A stretch of 18,470 bases of DNA from Geodermatophilaceae bacterium (GCA_013814015.1 JACCQS010000032.1:1-18470); one strand, 5' to 3'. Shown: positions 6,256-14,050, counted from the first letter of the stretch. Numbers and translations are program-made. The notes: a model not told the origin generated them from the letters alone.

Positions 6256-7386
6256 CTACAGGGCCACAAGCTCCTTGCCGGTCATCGTGAGGAGGGCGGG
6301 GCCGTCGGTGCCCACCACGAGGGTGTCCTCGATGCGCACCCCGCCGCGGCCGGCGAGATAGACGCCCGGCTCGACGGTGACGGCCATGTCTGCTGCCAGC
6401 CTACCGGCGCCCAAGGCACTCAACGCCGGGGCCTCGTGGATCTCCAGCCCGACGCCGTGGCCGAGTCCGTGGGAGAAAGCCGCACCATGACCGGCTTCGA
6501 CGATCGGCGCCCGAGCCGCGGCGTCCACGTCGACGACCGAGGCACCTACGGTGAGCGCCTCTCGGCCCAGTCGCTGAGCGGTCGCGACGAGTTCGTAGAC
6601 CTCGCGTTGCCAGTCCGCGGGCGGGCCGAGGACTAGGGTGCGCGTCATGTCCGAGTGGTAGCCGGCGAAGGTGGCCCCGAAGTCCAGCTTCACGAAGTCG
6701 CCGACCGCCAGGACTGCATCGCTGGGACGGTGATGTGGAATGGCGGAATTCGCTCCCGCCGCCACGATCGTCTCGAAGGAGACCGCCTCGGCCCCGAGAG
6801 CCAGCATCCGGTTGTCGAGATCGCGGCCGACCTCACGTTCGCTTCGTCCGGCCCGCAAGCCGCCGTCGGAGATCAGCGCGGCCAGCGCCGCATCCGCGAT
6901 CGCACAAGCCTCCCGCAGCGCATCGATCTCGGCAGCGTCCTTGATCGCTCGCAGGGCCTCCACCGCGGATCCGAGGCTGAGCAACTCGACGCCGGGCCGG
7001 TGCTCGGCCGCCGCAGCCCGCAGGCCCTCGAACCCGTCGACGGTGACCACGTGCGACTCGTACCCGAGCCTGGCTACCCCGGCTCGGGCGGCCTCGGCGG
7101 TCAGTGCGGTGGCACAGGCCCGCTCGATCAGCAGGGTCAGTTCCGGTGCCTGGGCGCTGGCCTGGGTCGTGTATCTGCCATCGGTGGCCAGGACGTCGTC
7201 GCCGTCCGGACGTAGCAGCAGCGCGCCGTTGGAACCGGTGAAGCCGGTGAGATAGCGGACGTTGACCAGGCTGCTGATCACGACGGCGTCGAGGTCGTGC
7301 TCGACCGCCATCGCCCGCAGGCGGTCACGGCGAACCGCGAACCCGGTCCGGTCCTCGGTCAGGGGCGGTGCGGGAATGTCAGCCAC
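6256..7386 (-). CDS. Xaa-Pro aminopeptidase / prolidase-family M24 metallopeptidase
   Basis: A 376-residue cytoplasmic pita-bread (M24B) peptidase expected to cleave N-terminal residues preceding proline or Xaa-Pro dipeptides. The creatinase-like N-domain covers about residues 15-145 (RRDRLRAMAVEHDLDAVVISS, VNVRYLTGFTGSNGALLL). The catalytic domain has all five metal ligands: Asp235 (KLDFG), Asp246 (YHSDMTRT), His310 (HGLGHGVGLEIHE), Glu339 (VTVEPG) and Glu353 (RIEDT). GTG at 7386 is chosen because it sits 23 bases after the aroQ stop and precedes the conserved N-domain. The open frame further upstream overlaps aroQ and looks like a shadow. Adjacency to efp is conserved in many bacteria and may reflect shared proline-related physiology. 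Whether it is an aminopeptidase P (pepP) or a prolidase (pepQ) cannot be settled. Confidence 0.9.
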   Translation of the reverse strand: MADIPAPPLTEDRTGFAVRRDRLRAMAVEHDLDAVVISSLVNVRYLTGFTGSNGALLLRPDGDDVLATDGRYTTQASAQAPELTLLIERACATALTAEAARAGVARLGYESHVVTVDGFEGLRAAAAEHRPGVELLSLGSAVEALRAIKDAAEIDALREACAIADAALAALISDGGLRAGRSEREVGRDLDNRMLALGAEAVSFETIVAAGANSAIPHHRPSDAVLAVGDFVKLDFGATFAGYHSDMTRTLVLGPPADWQREVYELVATAQRLGREALTVGASVVDVDAAARAPIVEAGHGAAFSHGLGHGVGLEIHEAPALSALGAGRLAADMAVTVEPGVYLAGRGGVRIEDTLVVGTDGPALLTMTGKELVAL

Positions 7387-7409
7387 GTTTGGCCAGGCTA
7401 CCCGCGGGG

Positions 7410-7844
7410 TCACCCGCCGTCGTGAGCCGAGAGCCAGCGCAGTCCGAGCAGGTAGCCGTCGACGCCGAGCCCACAGATGACCCCGACCGCGTGGGCGGAG
7501 ATGTAGGAGTGGTGCCGGAATTCCTCGCGAGCGTAGATGTTGGTCATGTGCACCTCGACCAATGGCCCGCTCAGCGCGGCACAGGCATCGCCCAGCGCAA
7601 TCGAGGTGTGCGACCACGCACCGGCATTGAGCAGCACAGCGTCGCCGGAGTCCGCCGCGAGGTGTAACCAGCCGAGCATCTCGGCTTCGGAATCGGTCTG
7701 GCGTACTTGGACCGCGACGCCGAGATGGGCGGCCGCGCTCTCACAGAGCACCTCCAGTTGGGCATAGCTGGTGGTCCCGTAGACCGCCGGTTCCCGAGTG
7801 CCCAGCCGACCGAGATTGGCTCCGTTGAGCACCTGAATCGGCAC
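7410..7844 (-). CDS. aroQ: 3-Dehydroquinate dehydratase, type II
   Basis: A 144-residue dodecamer-forming enzyme converting 3-dehydroquinate to 3-dehydroshikimate by anti elimination, step three of the shikimate pathway. Visible signatures are LNGANLGRLGTREPAVYG with the active-site Arg17 and Tyr22, Asn73 in NAGAWSHTS, and His99 in EVHMTNIYAREEFRHHS, with Arg110 in the substrate lid. The start is GTG at 7844, giving the short N-terminus PIQVLNG and placing AGAGGGA about 7 bases upstream. A 75-bp gap separates it from aroB, the largest gap inside the aro cluster; I see no clear promoter or terminator there. It is followed after 23 bases by the M24 peptidase gene. Some actinobacterial genomes label this type II enzyme aroD. 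Confidence 0.96.
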   Translation of the reverse strand: MPIQVLNGANLGRLGTREPAVYGTTSYAQLEVLCESAAAHLGVAVQVRQTDSEAEMLGWLHLAADSGDAVLLNAGAWSHTSIALGDACAALSGPLVEVHMTNIYAREEFRHHSYISAHAVGVICGLGVDGYLLGLRWLSAHDGG

Positions 7845-7919
7845 GAAAGGTCCCTCTCGCTGCGTGGGCGGGCGCCAGGCCGCATCGTGGCTAGGCGGAG
7901 TATGCCCCCTGGACCGGAC

Positions 7920-8981
7920 TCAGGTGGGGAGAAGGTCGGCGTAGGCGGCCTCGATCTGCTCGATGTCCGGGCTTTCCAGGATGCGCGGCCGCGCGATGCC
8001 CTCCAGCACGACGAACCTCAGCGCATTGCCTCTGGCCTTCTTGTCCATGCGCATCCGCGCCAGCAGATCGGCCAGCGGTGCTCCGTGGGTGGTCGGCAGC
8101 CCCATGGCCGCGATCAACTCGCGGTGCCGGCTTGCGCTGGCCCGGTCGAGCAAGCCGCAATGCCGAGCCAGCTGCGCGGCGAACACCATGCCGATGGCGA
8201 TCGCCTCGCCGTGCCGGACGGAATAGTCGCAAGCCGACTCGATGGCGTGTCCGAGGGTGTGGCCGTAGTTGAGCATCTCCCGTCGTCCCACGTCGGTGAG
8301 ATCCTCGGAGACGACCTCGGCCTTGACCCGCACGGCGCGTACGACGAGTTCGCTGCGCTGTGCCAGCCCGGTGGGGTCGGTGGCGAGCAGATCCAGGATC
8401 ACCGGATCGGCAATGAAGCCGCACTTGACGACTTCGGCCAGCCCTGAGCGGTACTCCGACTCGGGCAAGGTGCCCAGCAGATCGAGGTCGGCGATCACTG
8501 CCACGGGCGGATGGAAGGCACCCACCAGGTTCTTACCGGCAGCCACATTGATCGCGGTCTTGCCCCCGACGGCCGCATCGACCATGCCCAGCAGGGTGGT
8601 TGGCAGATTGATCAACCCGACCCCGCGCAGCCAGGTGGCGGCAACGAAGCCGGCCAGATCGGTGACCGCGCCGCCGCCGAAGCCGACGATCACGTCGCTT
8701 CGGGTGAAGCCGTTGCGGCCCAATGCGTTCCAGCATTGCTGTGCGACCGCGAGAGTCTTCCCGGACTCACCGTCCGGCACCGGAATCGAGGTGACCTCGT
8801 GTCCGGCCGCGGTCAGTACGCGCTGGATACGGGCGAGTGCCTGCGCCGGTTCGGATCCGTGGATCAAGCCGACCCGCAGCGCTCCATGCGCGGCCGAGGC
8901 GACTTGGCCGGCGACTCCGCACCCGACCGTCACCACGTAGGGAGCCGGTCCGCCTACCTGGATCGTCTCCGCCGCCGCCAC
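7920..8981 (-). CDS. aroB: 3-Dehydroquinate synthase
   Basis: A 353-residue NAD- and metal-dependent enzyme cyclising DAHP to 3-dehydroquinate, the second shikimate step. NAD and substrate-binding motifs are clear: PDGESGKT (69-76), GFGGGAVTDLAGFVAATWLRG (about 100-120), PTTLLGMVDAAVGGKT and KNLVGAFHPP. Metal ligands are Glu183 (GLAEVVKCG), His241 (NYGHTLGHAIE) and His257 (RHGEAIAIGM). GTG at 8981, 10 bases after the aroK stop, gives the sequence AAAETIQVGG, matching the usual N-terminus. The frame is open to an ATG at 9047, which would overlap aroK by 56 bases with unlikely residues, so the shorter form is preferred. No good ribosome-binding sequence is seen at GTG, so the exact start is less certain than the identity. 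Confidence 0.95.
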   Translation of the reverse strand: MAAAETIQVGGPAPYVVTVGCGVAGQVASAAHGALRVGLIHGSEPAQALARIQRVLTAAGHEVTSIPVPDGESGKTLAVAQQCWNALGRNGFTRSDVIVGFGGGAVTDLAGFVAATWLRGVGLINLPTTLLGMVDAAVGGKTAINVAAGKNLVGAFHPPVAVIADLDLLGTLPESEYRSGLAEVVKCGFIADPVILDLLATDPTGLAQRSELVVRAVRVKAEVVSEDLTDVGRREMLNYGHTLGHAIESACDYSVRHGEAIAIGMVFAAQLARHCGLLDRASASRHRELIAAMGLPTTHGAPLADLLARMRMDKKARGNALRFVVLEGIARPRILESPDIEQIEAAYADLLPT

Positions 8982-8991
8982 GGGGACAAAG

Positions 8992-9537
8992 CTAGCCGGT
9001 GCTGTCGGCCAGCGCCTCGCGTAGTTGAGCCACCACCTCGGCCACACTGGACGCGGAGGCGTCGACGGTGTCAGTGGCGACCTCGGCGTAGAGGGGCGCC
9101 CGAGCGGCCAGCAGCTCTCGCAGATGTGCCCTCGGGTTCATCGTCAGCAGTGGCCGGTCTCGGGCCAGGCCCACGCGTTTGGCCGCGGCCGGCAGGTCTA
9201 TCCGCAGCCAGATGACCCGTTGGCCGGCCAGCAGCGCGCGGTTTGCGGCATCGAGGATCGCGCCGCCGCCGAGAGCGAGCACACCATCGTGTCCGGCCAG
9301 GGCGGCCGCGAGAGCAGCCGCCTCCAGGCGACGGAAATACTCTTCCCCATCGTCGATGAAGATGTCGCTGACCGGCTTTCCGGCGGTCTGCTCGACATCC
9401 CGGTCGGTGTCACGGAAGGGAACCCCCAGCACCCCGGCAAGGACCCGGCCGACCGTCGACTTGCCAGCTCCTGGCGCGCCGACGAGCACAGCAACCGGTC
9501 GAATCGACGAGTGCGCCGCGGCGTGGGTGACTGTCAC
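8992..9537 (-). CDS. aroK: Shikimate kinase
   Basis: A 181-residue P-loop NMP-kinase-fold enzyme that phosphorylates shikimate at the 3-hydroxyl. The Walker A motif GAPGAGKST is at residues 20-28. Shikimate-binding Asp43 and Asp45 (FRDTDRDVE), Arg69 (EEYFRRLE), the GGG motif 90-92 (LALGGGAIL) and the lid arginine Arg126 (LARDRPLL) are all present. The start is GTG at 9537, forming a GTGA overlap with the aroC stop. A longer frame reaching 9681 would lie wholly within aroC and has atypical arginine-rich composition, so it is rejected. Gene order aroC-aroK-aroB is the common actinobacterial arrangement. Confidence 0.95.
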   Translation of the reverse strand: MTVTHAAAHSSIRPVAVLVGAPGAGKSTVGRVLAGVLGVPFRDTDRDVEQTAGKPVSDIFIDDGEEYFRRLEAAALAAALAGHDGVLALGGGAILDAANRALLAGQRVIWLRIDLPAAAKRVGLARDRPLLTMNPRAHLRELLAARAPLYAEVATDTVDASASSVAEVVAQLREALADSTG

Positions 9538-10712
9538 CGGATGGTGAGGTTGTCGAGGTAGGTGGCTACGTTGCGCGCGGTCTCGCCAACGGAGTCGCCG
9601 CCGAACTTTTCTAGCACGGCGTCGGCCAGGACCAGGGCAACCATGGCTTCGGCGACGATTCCGGCCGCTGGTACCGCGCACACATCACTGCGCTGGTTGA
9701 TCGCCGTGGCGGCCTGACCGGTGGCCACGTCCACCGTGGCCAGTGCCTTGGGAACGGTAGAGATCGGCTTCATCGCCGCGCGGACCCTCAGTAACTCCCC
9801 GGTGCTCATTCCGCCCTCGATGCCGCCCGCCCGGCCGGTCACCCGGCGCAGCCGGTCACCTCCGGTGACGATCTCGTCATGTGCCTGAGAACCCCGCCGC
9901 GCCGCGGCCGCGAAGCCGTCACCGATCTCGACTCCCTTGATCGCCTGGATGCCCATCAGCGCTGCGGCCAACCGCCCGTCCAAGCGCCGGTCCCAGTGGG
10001 TGAAGCTGCCCAGGCCAGGAGGCAGTCCTTCGACGACGACCTCCACGACGCCACCCAGGGTGTCGCCCTCCCGCTTGGCCAGGTCGACCTCGGCGACCAT
10101 CGCCACGGCGCTCTCCGGATCGAAGCAGCGGACCGGATCGACATCGATCCGATCCCGGTCGGACACAGCTGGCATCGCGCCGGCGGGCGCGGCAACGGTT
10201 CCGAGTGAGACGACGTGGCTGACCAGACCAGCCCCGGTCGTCTGGCTCAGAAAAGCACCCGCCACCGCGCCCAATGCCACCCGGGCGGCAGTTTCCCTGG
10301 CACTGGCACGCTCGAGCACCGGGCGAGCGTCTCGAAAGCCATACTTCTGCATCCCCGTGAGGTCGGCATGTCCGGGACGGGGTCTGGTCAGCGGTGCGTT
10401 ACGGGCTTGGCCGGCAAGGATTTCCTCGTCCACCGGATCCGCGGCCATGACCGTCTCCCACTTGGGCCACTCGGTGTTCGCAATCTCGATCGCGATCGGG
10501 CCACCCTGGCTCAGACCGTGCCGCACGCCGCCGCGAAAGCTCACCTCGTCGCGCTCGAAGCTCATCCGAGCACCACGCCCGTACCCGAGTCGGCGTCGAG
10601 CCAGTGCGACGACGAGCTCCTCGGTGCTGAGAGATACCCCAGCCGGAAGCCCTTCGAGGATCGCGGTGAGAGCCGGGCCGTGTGACTCCCCCGCGGTCAA
10701 CCAGCGCAGCAT
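9534..10712 (-). CDS. aroC: Chorismate synthase
   Basis: A 392-residue FMN-dependent lyase turning EPSP into chorismate, the last step of the shared aromatic pathway. Family signatures appear in order: LTAGESHGPAL with His11 near the N-terminus, RLGYGRGARM (41-50), RPRPGHADL with His115, ERASARETAARVA (134-146), GGIEGGMSTGE, and the C-terminal RSDVCAVPAAGIVAEAMVA. ATG at 10712 gives the canonical MLRWLTAGESHG start; the open frame further upstream (to 10793) has no family similarity. It is preceded by a 40-base gap containing two small inverted repeats and no obvious ribosome-binding sequence. The stop overlaps the aroK start. Confidence 0.96.
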   Translation of the reverse strand: MLRWLTAGESHGPALTAILEGLPAGVSLSTEELVVALARRRLGYGRGARMSFERDEVSFRGGVRHGLSQGGPIAIEIANTEWPKWETVMAADPVDEEILAGQARNAPLTRPRPGHADLTGMQKYGFRDARPVLERASARETAARVALGAVAGAFLSQTTGAGLVSHVVSLGTVAAPAGAMPAVSDRDRIDVDPVRCFDPESAVAMVAEVDLAKREGDTLGGVVEVVVEGLPPGLGSFTHWDRRLDGRLAAALMGIQAIKGVEIGDGFAAAARRGSQAHDEIVTGGDRLRRVTGRAGGIEGGMSTGELLRVRAAMKPISTVPKALATVDVATGQAATAINQRSDVCAVPAAGIVAEAMVALVLADAVLEKFGGDSVGETARNVATYLDNLTIR

Positions 10713-10715
10713 GCC

Positions 10716-10752
10716 GCCAAGTTTGGCAGGTCGGGCTCGGAACGTACCGAGC
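10716..10752 (-). promoter_or_regulatory. Two adjacent short hairpins between the prepilin-peptidase gene and aroC
   Basis: The 40-base gap holds GCTCGG (10752-10747) paired with CCGAGC (10740-10735) around a 6-base loop, directly after the upstream stop codon. A second inverted repeat, GCCAA/TTGGC (10727-10716), ends 4 bases before the aroC ATG. They occupy most of the gap and could affect aroC translation or act as a weak terminator or processing site. No T-tract follows. Function is unknown. Confidence 0.35.
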
Positions 10753-11475
10753 TCACCCGGATACGCCGGCGGCGACAACGACCAGCCAAGCACCGACGAG
10801 CAGGGCCGGCCCGAACGGGATCGCGGTCCGGAGGGTGGCCCGGCGAGCCAGCATCAATCCCAGCGCCGCCAGGGATCCCACGGCGAAACCGGCAAGTACT
10901 GCGAGAAGGGCGAGCTGCCAGCCCAGCCATCCGGTGTGCAGGCCGAGCAGCGCGGCCAACTTCACATCACCCAAGCCCATCCCATCCGGACTGATCACGG
11001 CCATCAGCAAGAACACCCCGAAGGCGGCTGCTGCGCACAGCAGCCCCCGAAGCGCTGCTGTCCAGGACGCAAGCAGCATCGCGTCGAGCACCAACATTGC
11101 CGCGGAGCCCAGTGCGCCGGCCAGCGTGAGGCGATCAGGCAACCGGTGATGTTCGAGGTCGATCACAGTCAGCGTGATCCCGAGAAAACCCATGATCAGA
11201 AAGCCCAACATGGCTGGGCGCCACCCGATCACGGCGCCGAGACTGCCCAAGACGACGCCACCGGACAGGCTGAGTAACACTCGACGGCGCAACGTCGACG
11301 GTTCTCCGAGCAGCCACCGGCTCGGGCCGGACTGCCAGGGCCATGCCCCAGTGGGGACCGTGGTGCTGGTCGCCGCGGCGGCAGGACCCAGTACAGCGCC
11401 GACGACCGCGCCCACCAGCAGCGTCCCTATTCCTGGCATGGCGGCAGCGTTGGCCACCGACCCGACAAGACTCAT
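10753..11475 (-). CDS. A24-family prepilin peptidase, short form
   Basis: A 240-residue polytopic membrane protein with two aspartates typical of type IV leader peptidases: Asp106 in TVIDLEHHRLPDRL and Asp170 in GMGLGDVKLAALLG (the GxGDxK motif). It has about six or seven hydrophobic segments (for example about 15-35, 67-84, 88-106, 117-137, 143-162, 172-202 and 215-237). The N-terminal cysteine-containing methyltransferase domain of PilD/ComC proteins is missing: the start is ATG at 11475 overlapping the aroE stop, and residues 36-64 are a plain loop. It probably processes pilin-like precursors (Tad or type IV), but none are encoded here. Its place between aroE and aroC is seen in other actinobacteria, so it is probably co-transcribed without a metabolic link. 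Confidence 0.85.
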   Translation of the reverse strand: MSLVGSVANAAAMPGIGTLLVGAVVGAVLGPAAAATSTTVPTGAWPWQSGPSRWLLGEPSTLRRRVLLSLSGGVVLGSLGAVIGWRPAMLGFLIMGFLGITLTVIDLEHHRLPDRLTLAGALGSAAMLVLDAMLLASWTAALRGLLCAAAAFGVFLLMAVISPDGMGLGDVKLAALLGLHTGWLGWQLALLAVLAGFAVGSLAALGLMLARRATLRTAIPFGPALLVGAWLVVVAAGVSG

Positions 11476-12326
11476 CCTCGGGCGAGGGTGCCACCTGGGA
11501 GCAGGACCGCGCGCATCGCTTCCACAGGTGCCGGCCGGCCGGTCATGAGTTCGATCTGCCGTGCGGCCTGCCACAGCAGCATGGTTGCGCCGCCGATCGC
11601 CCGCGCCCCACGTGCGCGGCTGGCCACAACGAGCGCCGTCGGCCAAGGGTCGTAGGTCACGTCCAGCACCGTCTGGCCGACTCGCCACTGATGCGCGAGC
11701 AGGTTCCTCGCCGCGGCGGCAGGGACGGTACTGATCAGCAGTTCCGCCTCGAGGGGGCTCGGTGTGGATGACTTCGCTGAGCCGGGCCAGGCATGCAGGT
11801 CCCAGGTCATATCAAGCCGGTCGACCAGCGCCAGCAGTGTCTCCGCCCGGGCCGCGTCGCGGGCCACGACGCTGATGTGCTGCTGCCCGAGAGCGGCCAG
11901 CGCCGCGACGGCGGCGGATGCCGTCCCGCCGGCGCCGATCACCGTCGCCGATGTCGCTGCTGTGGCGTCAGCCCCCAGTTCGCCAAGCGCACCGAGCAGG
12001 CCCGGCACGTCGGTGTTGTCCGCGTGCCAGCCACGCTCCGTACGAATCAGGGTGTTGGCAGCACCCAACGTCGACGCGAGATCCGAGGCGGTCTCCGCGA
12101 TGGCGAGTGCTGCCTGCTTGACCGGCATCGTCACCGAGACGCCGCGCCAGCTCCGATCAAGGCCGGACAGCCACCCAGGCAGATCCGCGGCGTTGAGTTC
12201 AACCCGGTCATACGTCCAGCCGGTCAGGCCGAGAGCGGCATACGCGGCCCGGTGCAGCAGCGGAGAACGGGAGTGCCCGATCGGGCTACCCACAACCGCA
12301 CACCGGATCTCGGGCGGAGCCTCCAT
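11472..12326 (-). CDS. aroE: Shikimate dehydrogenase (NADP+)
   Basis: A 284-residue oxidoreductase reducing 3-dehydroshikimate to shikimate. The substrate-binding domain shows VVGSPIGHSRSPLLHRAAYA (11-30), catalytic Lys70 in VSVTMPVKQAAL, Asn91 in GAANTL and Asp106 in HADNTDVPG. The Rossmann domain has the glycine-rich loop GAGGTASAAV (131-140). The C-terminal helix contains LLWQAARQIELMTGRPAPVEAM, which contacts substrate in the family. ATG at 12326 lies 16 bases after mltG with no clear ribosome-binding sequence. Its stop overlaps the prepilin-peptidase start. It is the first aro gene of the cluster in the direction of transcription. Confidence 0.95.
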   Translation of the reverse strand: MEAPPEIRCAVVGSPIGHSRSPLLHRAAYAALGLTGWTYDRVELNAADLPGWLSGLDRSWRGVSVTMPVKQAALAIAETASDLASTLGAANTLIRTERGWHADNTDVPGLLGALGELGADATAATSATVIGAGGTASAAVAALAALGQQHISVVARDAARAETLLALVDRLDMTWDLHAWPGSAKSSTPSPLEAELLISTVPAAAARNLLAHQWRVGQTVLDVTYDPWPTALVVASRARGARAIGGATMLLWQAARQIELMTGRPAPVEAMRAVLLPGGTLARG

Positions 12327-12342
12327 CAGGGGGAGGTCGACA

Positions 12343-13857
12343 TCAGCCGCAGCCGAGACCCGCGGCCTCGCACTGCGCCTTGGCCGCCAGAAATTCGTCG
12401 TAGCTGGCCGTGAAAAAGTGCTCGCCTTCGCTGTTCTGCAGCACGTAGTACAGAAAGTCGCCAGGTGCCGGATTCAGCGCGCCGAAGATCGACGGTTGCC
12501 CGGGATTGCTAATCGGGGTCGGGGGCAGCCCCGCACGAGTCCGGGTGTTGTACGGCGAGTCGGTGTTGAGCGCCTCAGTGGTCAGTTCGCCGCCATTGAT
12601 CCCCAGTTCGTAGGCCAAGGTTGCGTCGATTCCAAGTCTCTCTCCCTGGGAGAGACGGTTGTAGATCACCCGGCCCACCAACGGCCGTTCCGCCTCGACG
12701 GTCACCTCGGACTGGACCATCGAGGCCACCGTGAGTACCTCGTACGGCGTCAATCCGACGCTCTCGGCAGAGGCCTCCAGGCCGGTCTCGGCGGCCACCT
12801 GGTTGAACTGCGCCACTATGGTCGTCAGGATGGACACGGCGTTGGTGCCCGGTTCGATGTCGTAGGTCGCCGGATAGAGGAACCCCTCCAACGAACCGTT
12901 GGAGGGCTTCCAGGCGGGCAGGCCCAGCTGGTCGGGAGCATCGGCAGCTGCCTGGAAGTCGGCCAGCGGGATCTCGGTCTGCTCGGCCAGCACCTCGAGC
13001 GTGCGGGCAGCGGTGTAGCCCTCCGGGATGGTGACCCGATCGAACAGTCGCGCCGCAGGGTCCAGGATCAGGGTCACCGCAGCCTCACCACTCATCTGCA
13101 GCCGCATCTGATAGACGCCGGGTTGGATGGTCATGACGTCGGGATTGCCGCTGGCTGCAGCCAGGAACGACTCCGCACTGGCAACCACGTCGTTGTCCAC
13201 CAGCACGTCGGCAATCGCCGCCGTCGACGCGCCGTCGGGAATCTCGACCTCGACCGTGCCGCTCCCCTGTCCCGAGTAGTCGGCGGCCGGCTCGGTCGAG
13301 AACAGCCCGACGATCGCCCTGCCTCCGAAGAAGATCCCGGTGACCAATGCCGCGATCACCCCTAATGAGACCAGGATCGCGAGCGGTCGCCGGCCCTTGC
13401 GGCCGGGCACACGTTGCTGGCGACCTCGTCGATGGCCCGCTTCAACTACCGGTGCAGCGGGCAACAACCCCAGCTCGTCGACGGCTTCATCTTCTCGGTG
13501 TGGATCTTCGAGAAGCGGATCTTCGAGAAGCGGATCTTCGGCAGCTTCATCGGGGTGCGGGTCCGTGACGATCGGAAGGTGCAACTCCTGGGCGGACAGC
13601 GGAACTGGCGTCGTCGGGTGCGCGTGGTAGTCCTCGCCCGGGTCGTCCTCGACCCGGCCGTGCCCGCCAACGCCGTGGCCCTGCGCATCCTGATCGAGGG
13701 CCGGACTGTCGTCCGAGTACAACGGGTCGCCGGGAGCACCTTCAGCGGCTCGCGGAGGATGCAGAGGTGGCCAATCGCCCCGGCCGAGAAACAGCGGTCC
13801 GGTGTCGGAGGTCGGGGGCGCCTGCGCGTCGTCTTCCGGTGCCGCGTGCCGGCTCAC
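12343..13857 (-). CDS. mltG: Endolytic murein transglycosylase MltG (YceG-like)
   Basis: A 504-residue protein cleaving nascent glycan strands and so ending their elongation. Residues 1-156 form a cytoplasmic, acidic, proline-rich and probably disordered region. A basic patch (RRGRQQRVPGRKGRR) and one transmembrane helix (about 157-180) follow, with the outside part carrying the LysM-like and catalytic YceG regions. Conserved elements are EGFLYPATYDI (324-334), VASMVQSEVTVEAE with the probable catalytic Glu384, GRVIYNRLSQGERLGIDATL, and YNTRTRAGLPPTPISNPG (436-453). Two cysteines (496, 503) end the chain. The start is GTG at 13857 with a poor ribosome-binding sequence; the exact start is therefore uncertain. 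Upstream is a 193-bp repeat block instead of a tight ruvX junction. Confidence 0.92.
   Translation of the reverse strand: MSRHAAPEDDAQAPPTSDTGPLFLGRGDWPPLHPPRAAEGAPGDPLYSDDSPALDQDAQGHGVGGHGRVEDDPGEDYHAHPTTPVPLSAQELHLPIVTDPHPDEAAEDPLLEDPLLEDPHREDEAVDELGLLPAAPVVEAGHRRGRQQRVPGRKGRRPLAILVSLGVIAALVTGIFFGGRAIVGLFSTEPAADYSGQGSGTVEVEIPDGASTAAIADVLVDNDVVASAESFLAAASGNPDVMTIQPGVYQMRLQMSGEAAVTLILDPAARLFDRVTIPEGYTAARTLEVLAEQTEIPLADFQAAADAPDQLGLPAWKPSNGSLEGFLYPATYDIEPGTNAVSILTTIVAQFNQVAAETGLEASAESVGLTPYEVLTVASMVQSEVTVEAERPLVGRVIYNRLSQGERLGIDATLAYELGINGGELTTEALNTDSPYNTRTRAGLPPTPISNPGQPSIFGALNPAPGDFLYYVLQNSEGEHFFTASYDEFLAAKAQCEAAGLGCG
13503..13540 (-). repeat. 15-base in-frame tandem repeat in mltG
   Basis: GATCTTCGAGAAGCG (plus strand) occurs at 13503-13517 and 13518-13532 and is followed by 8 more matching bases. 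The unit is a multiple of three, so it encodes the repeated pentapeptide LLEDP/LLEDP in the disordered cytoplasmic N-terminus of MltG without breaking the frame. This is likely a slippage-prone site with variable copy number. Confidence 0.85.
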
Positions 13858-13892
13858 AGCCGACCCGCTCGATGATCGGGTTTCGACTGCCC

Positions 13893-14037
13893 CGCCTCGT
13901 GCGCTGCGCGCACCGCTCGCTCCGCTCGATCACTTCGCCTCGTGCGCTGCGCGCACCACTCGGTCCGCTCCTCCCTCGCTGGCGCTCGGTCGATAATCCC
14001 TCCCTCTCGGCGATGCTCGTCCCTCCCTGCGATGCTC
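13893..14037. repeat. Repeat-rich intergenic block between ruvX and mltG
   Basis: The 193 bases between genes (13858-14050) are largely built from repeats. An identical 22-base segment occurs at 13893-13914 and 13936-13957, inside an imperfect 43-base tandem unit (13893-13935 and 13936-13978). Each 22-mer contains the hairpin arms GTGCGC and GCGCAC around a 3-base loop (13899-13913 and 13942-13956). Nearer to ruvX, CCCTCCCT followed by CGATGCTC occurs twice (13998-14018 and 14021-14037). The composition (GCTCGCTCCGCTCG type) resembles dispersed GC-rich intergenic repeats of actinobacteria. I see no convincing gene, promoter or T-tract terminator here. Confidence 0.8.
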
Positions 14038-14050
14038 ACTCGCTCTCGGC

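Noticed and set aside
7387..7617. N-terminal extension of the M24 peptidase into aroQ
   Set aside because: The stretch is arginine-rich shadow of aroQ. The conserved peptidase N-domain starts after GTG at 7386.
7845..7919. Promoter or riboswitch in the 75-bp gap between aroB and aroQ
   Set aside because: No convincing -35/-10 pair or conserved structure was seen; only a distant GGTCC/GGACC complementarity.
9937..11277. Long plus-strand open frame of 446 codons across aroC and the prepilin-peptidase gene
   Set aside because: Antisense to conserved genes, with serine/arginine/proline-rich composition and no motif. It is a shadow frame.
11764..13365. Long plus-strand open frame of 533 codons across aroE and mltG
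   Set aside because: It lies opposite two well-supported genes, has arginine/glycine/histidine-rich low-complexity composition and no recognisable domain. It is a GC-bias shadow.
13899..13956. Intrinsic terminators for ruvX from the two GTGCGC/GCGCAC hairpins
   Set aside because: The stems are only 6 base pairs, no T-tract follows, and they belong to a tandem repeat. A repeat-element explanation is simpler.
13893..13978. CRISPR-like array
   Set aside because: Only two units are present, in direct tandem with no unique spacers, and no cas genes are nearby.
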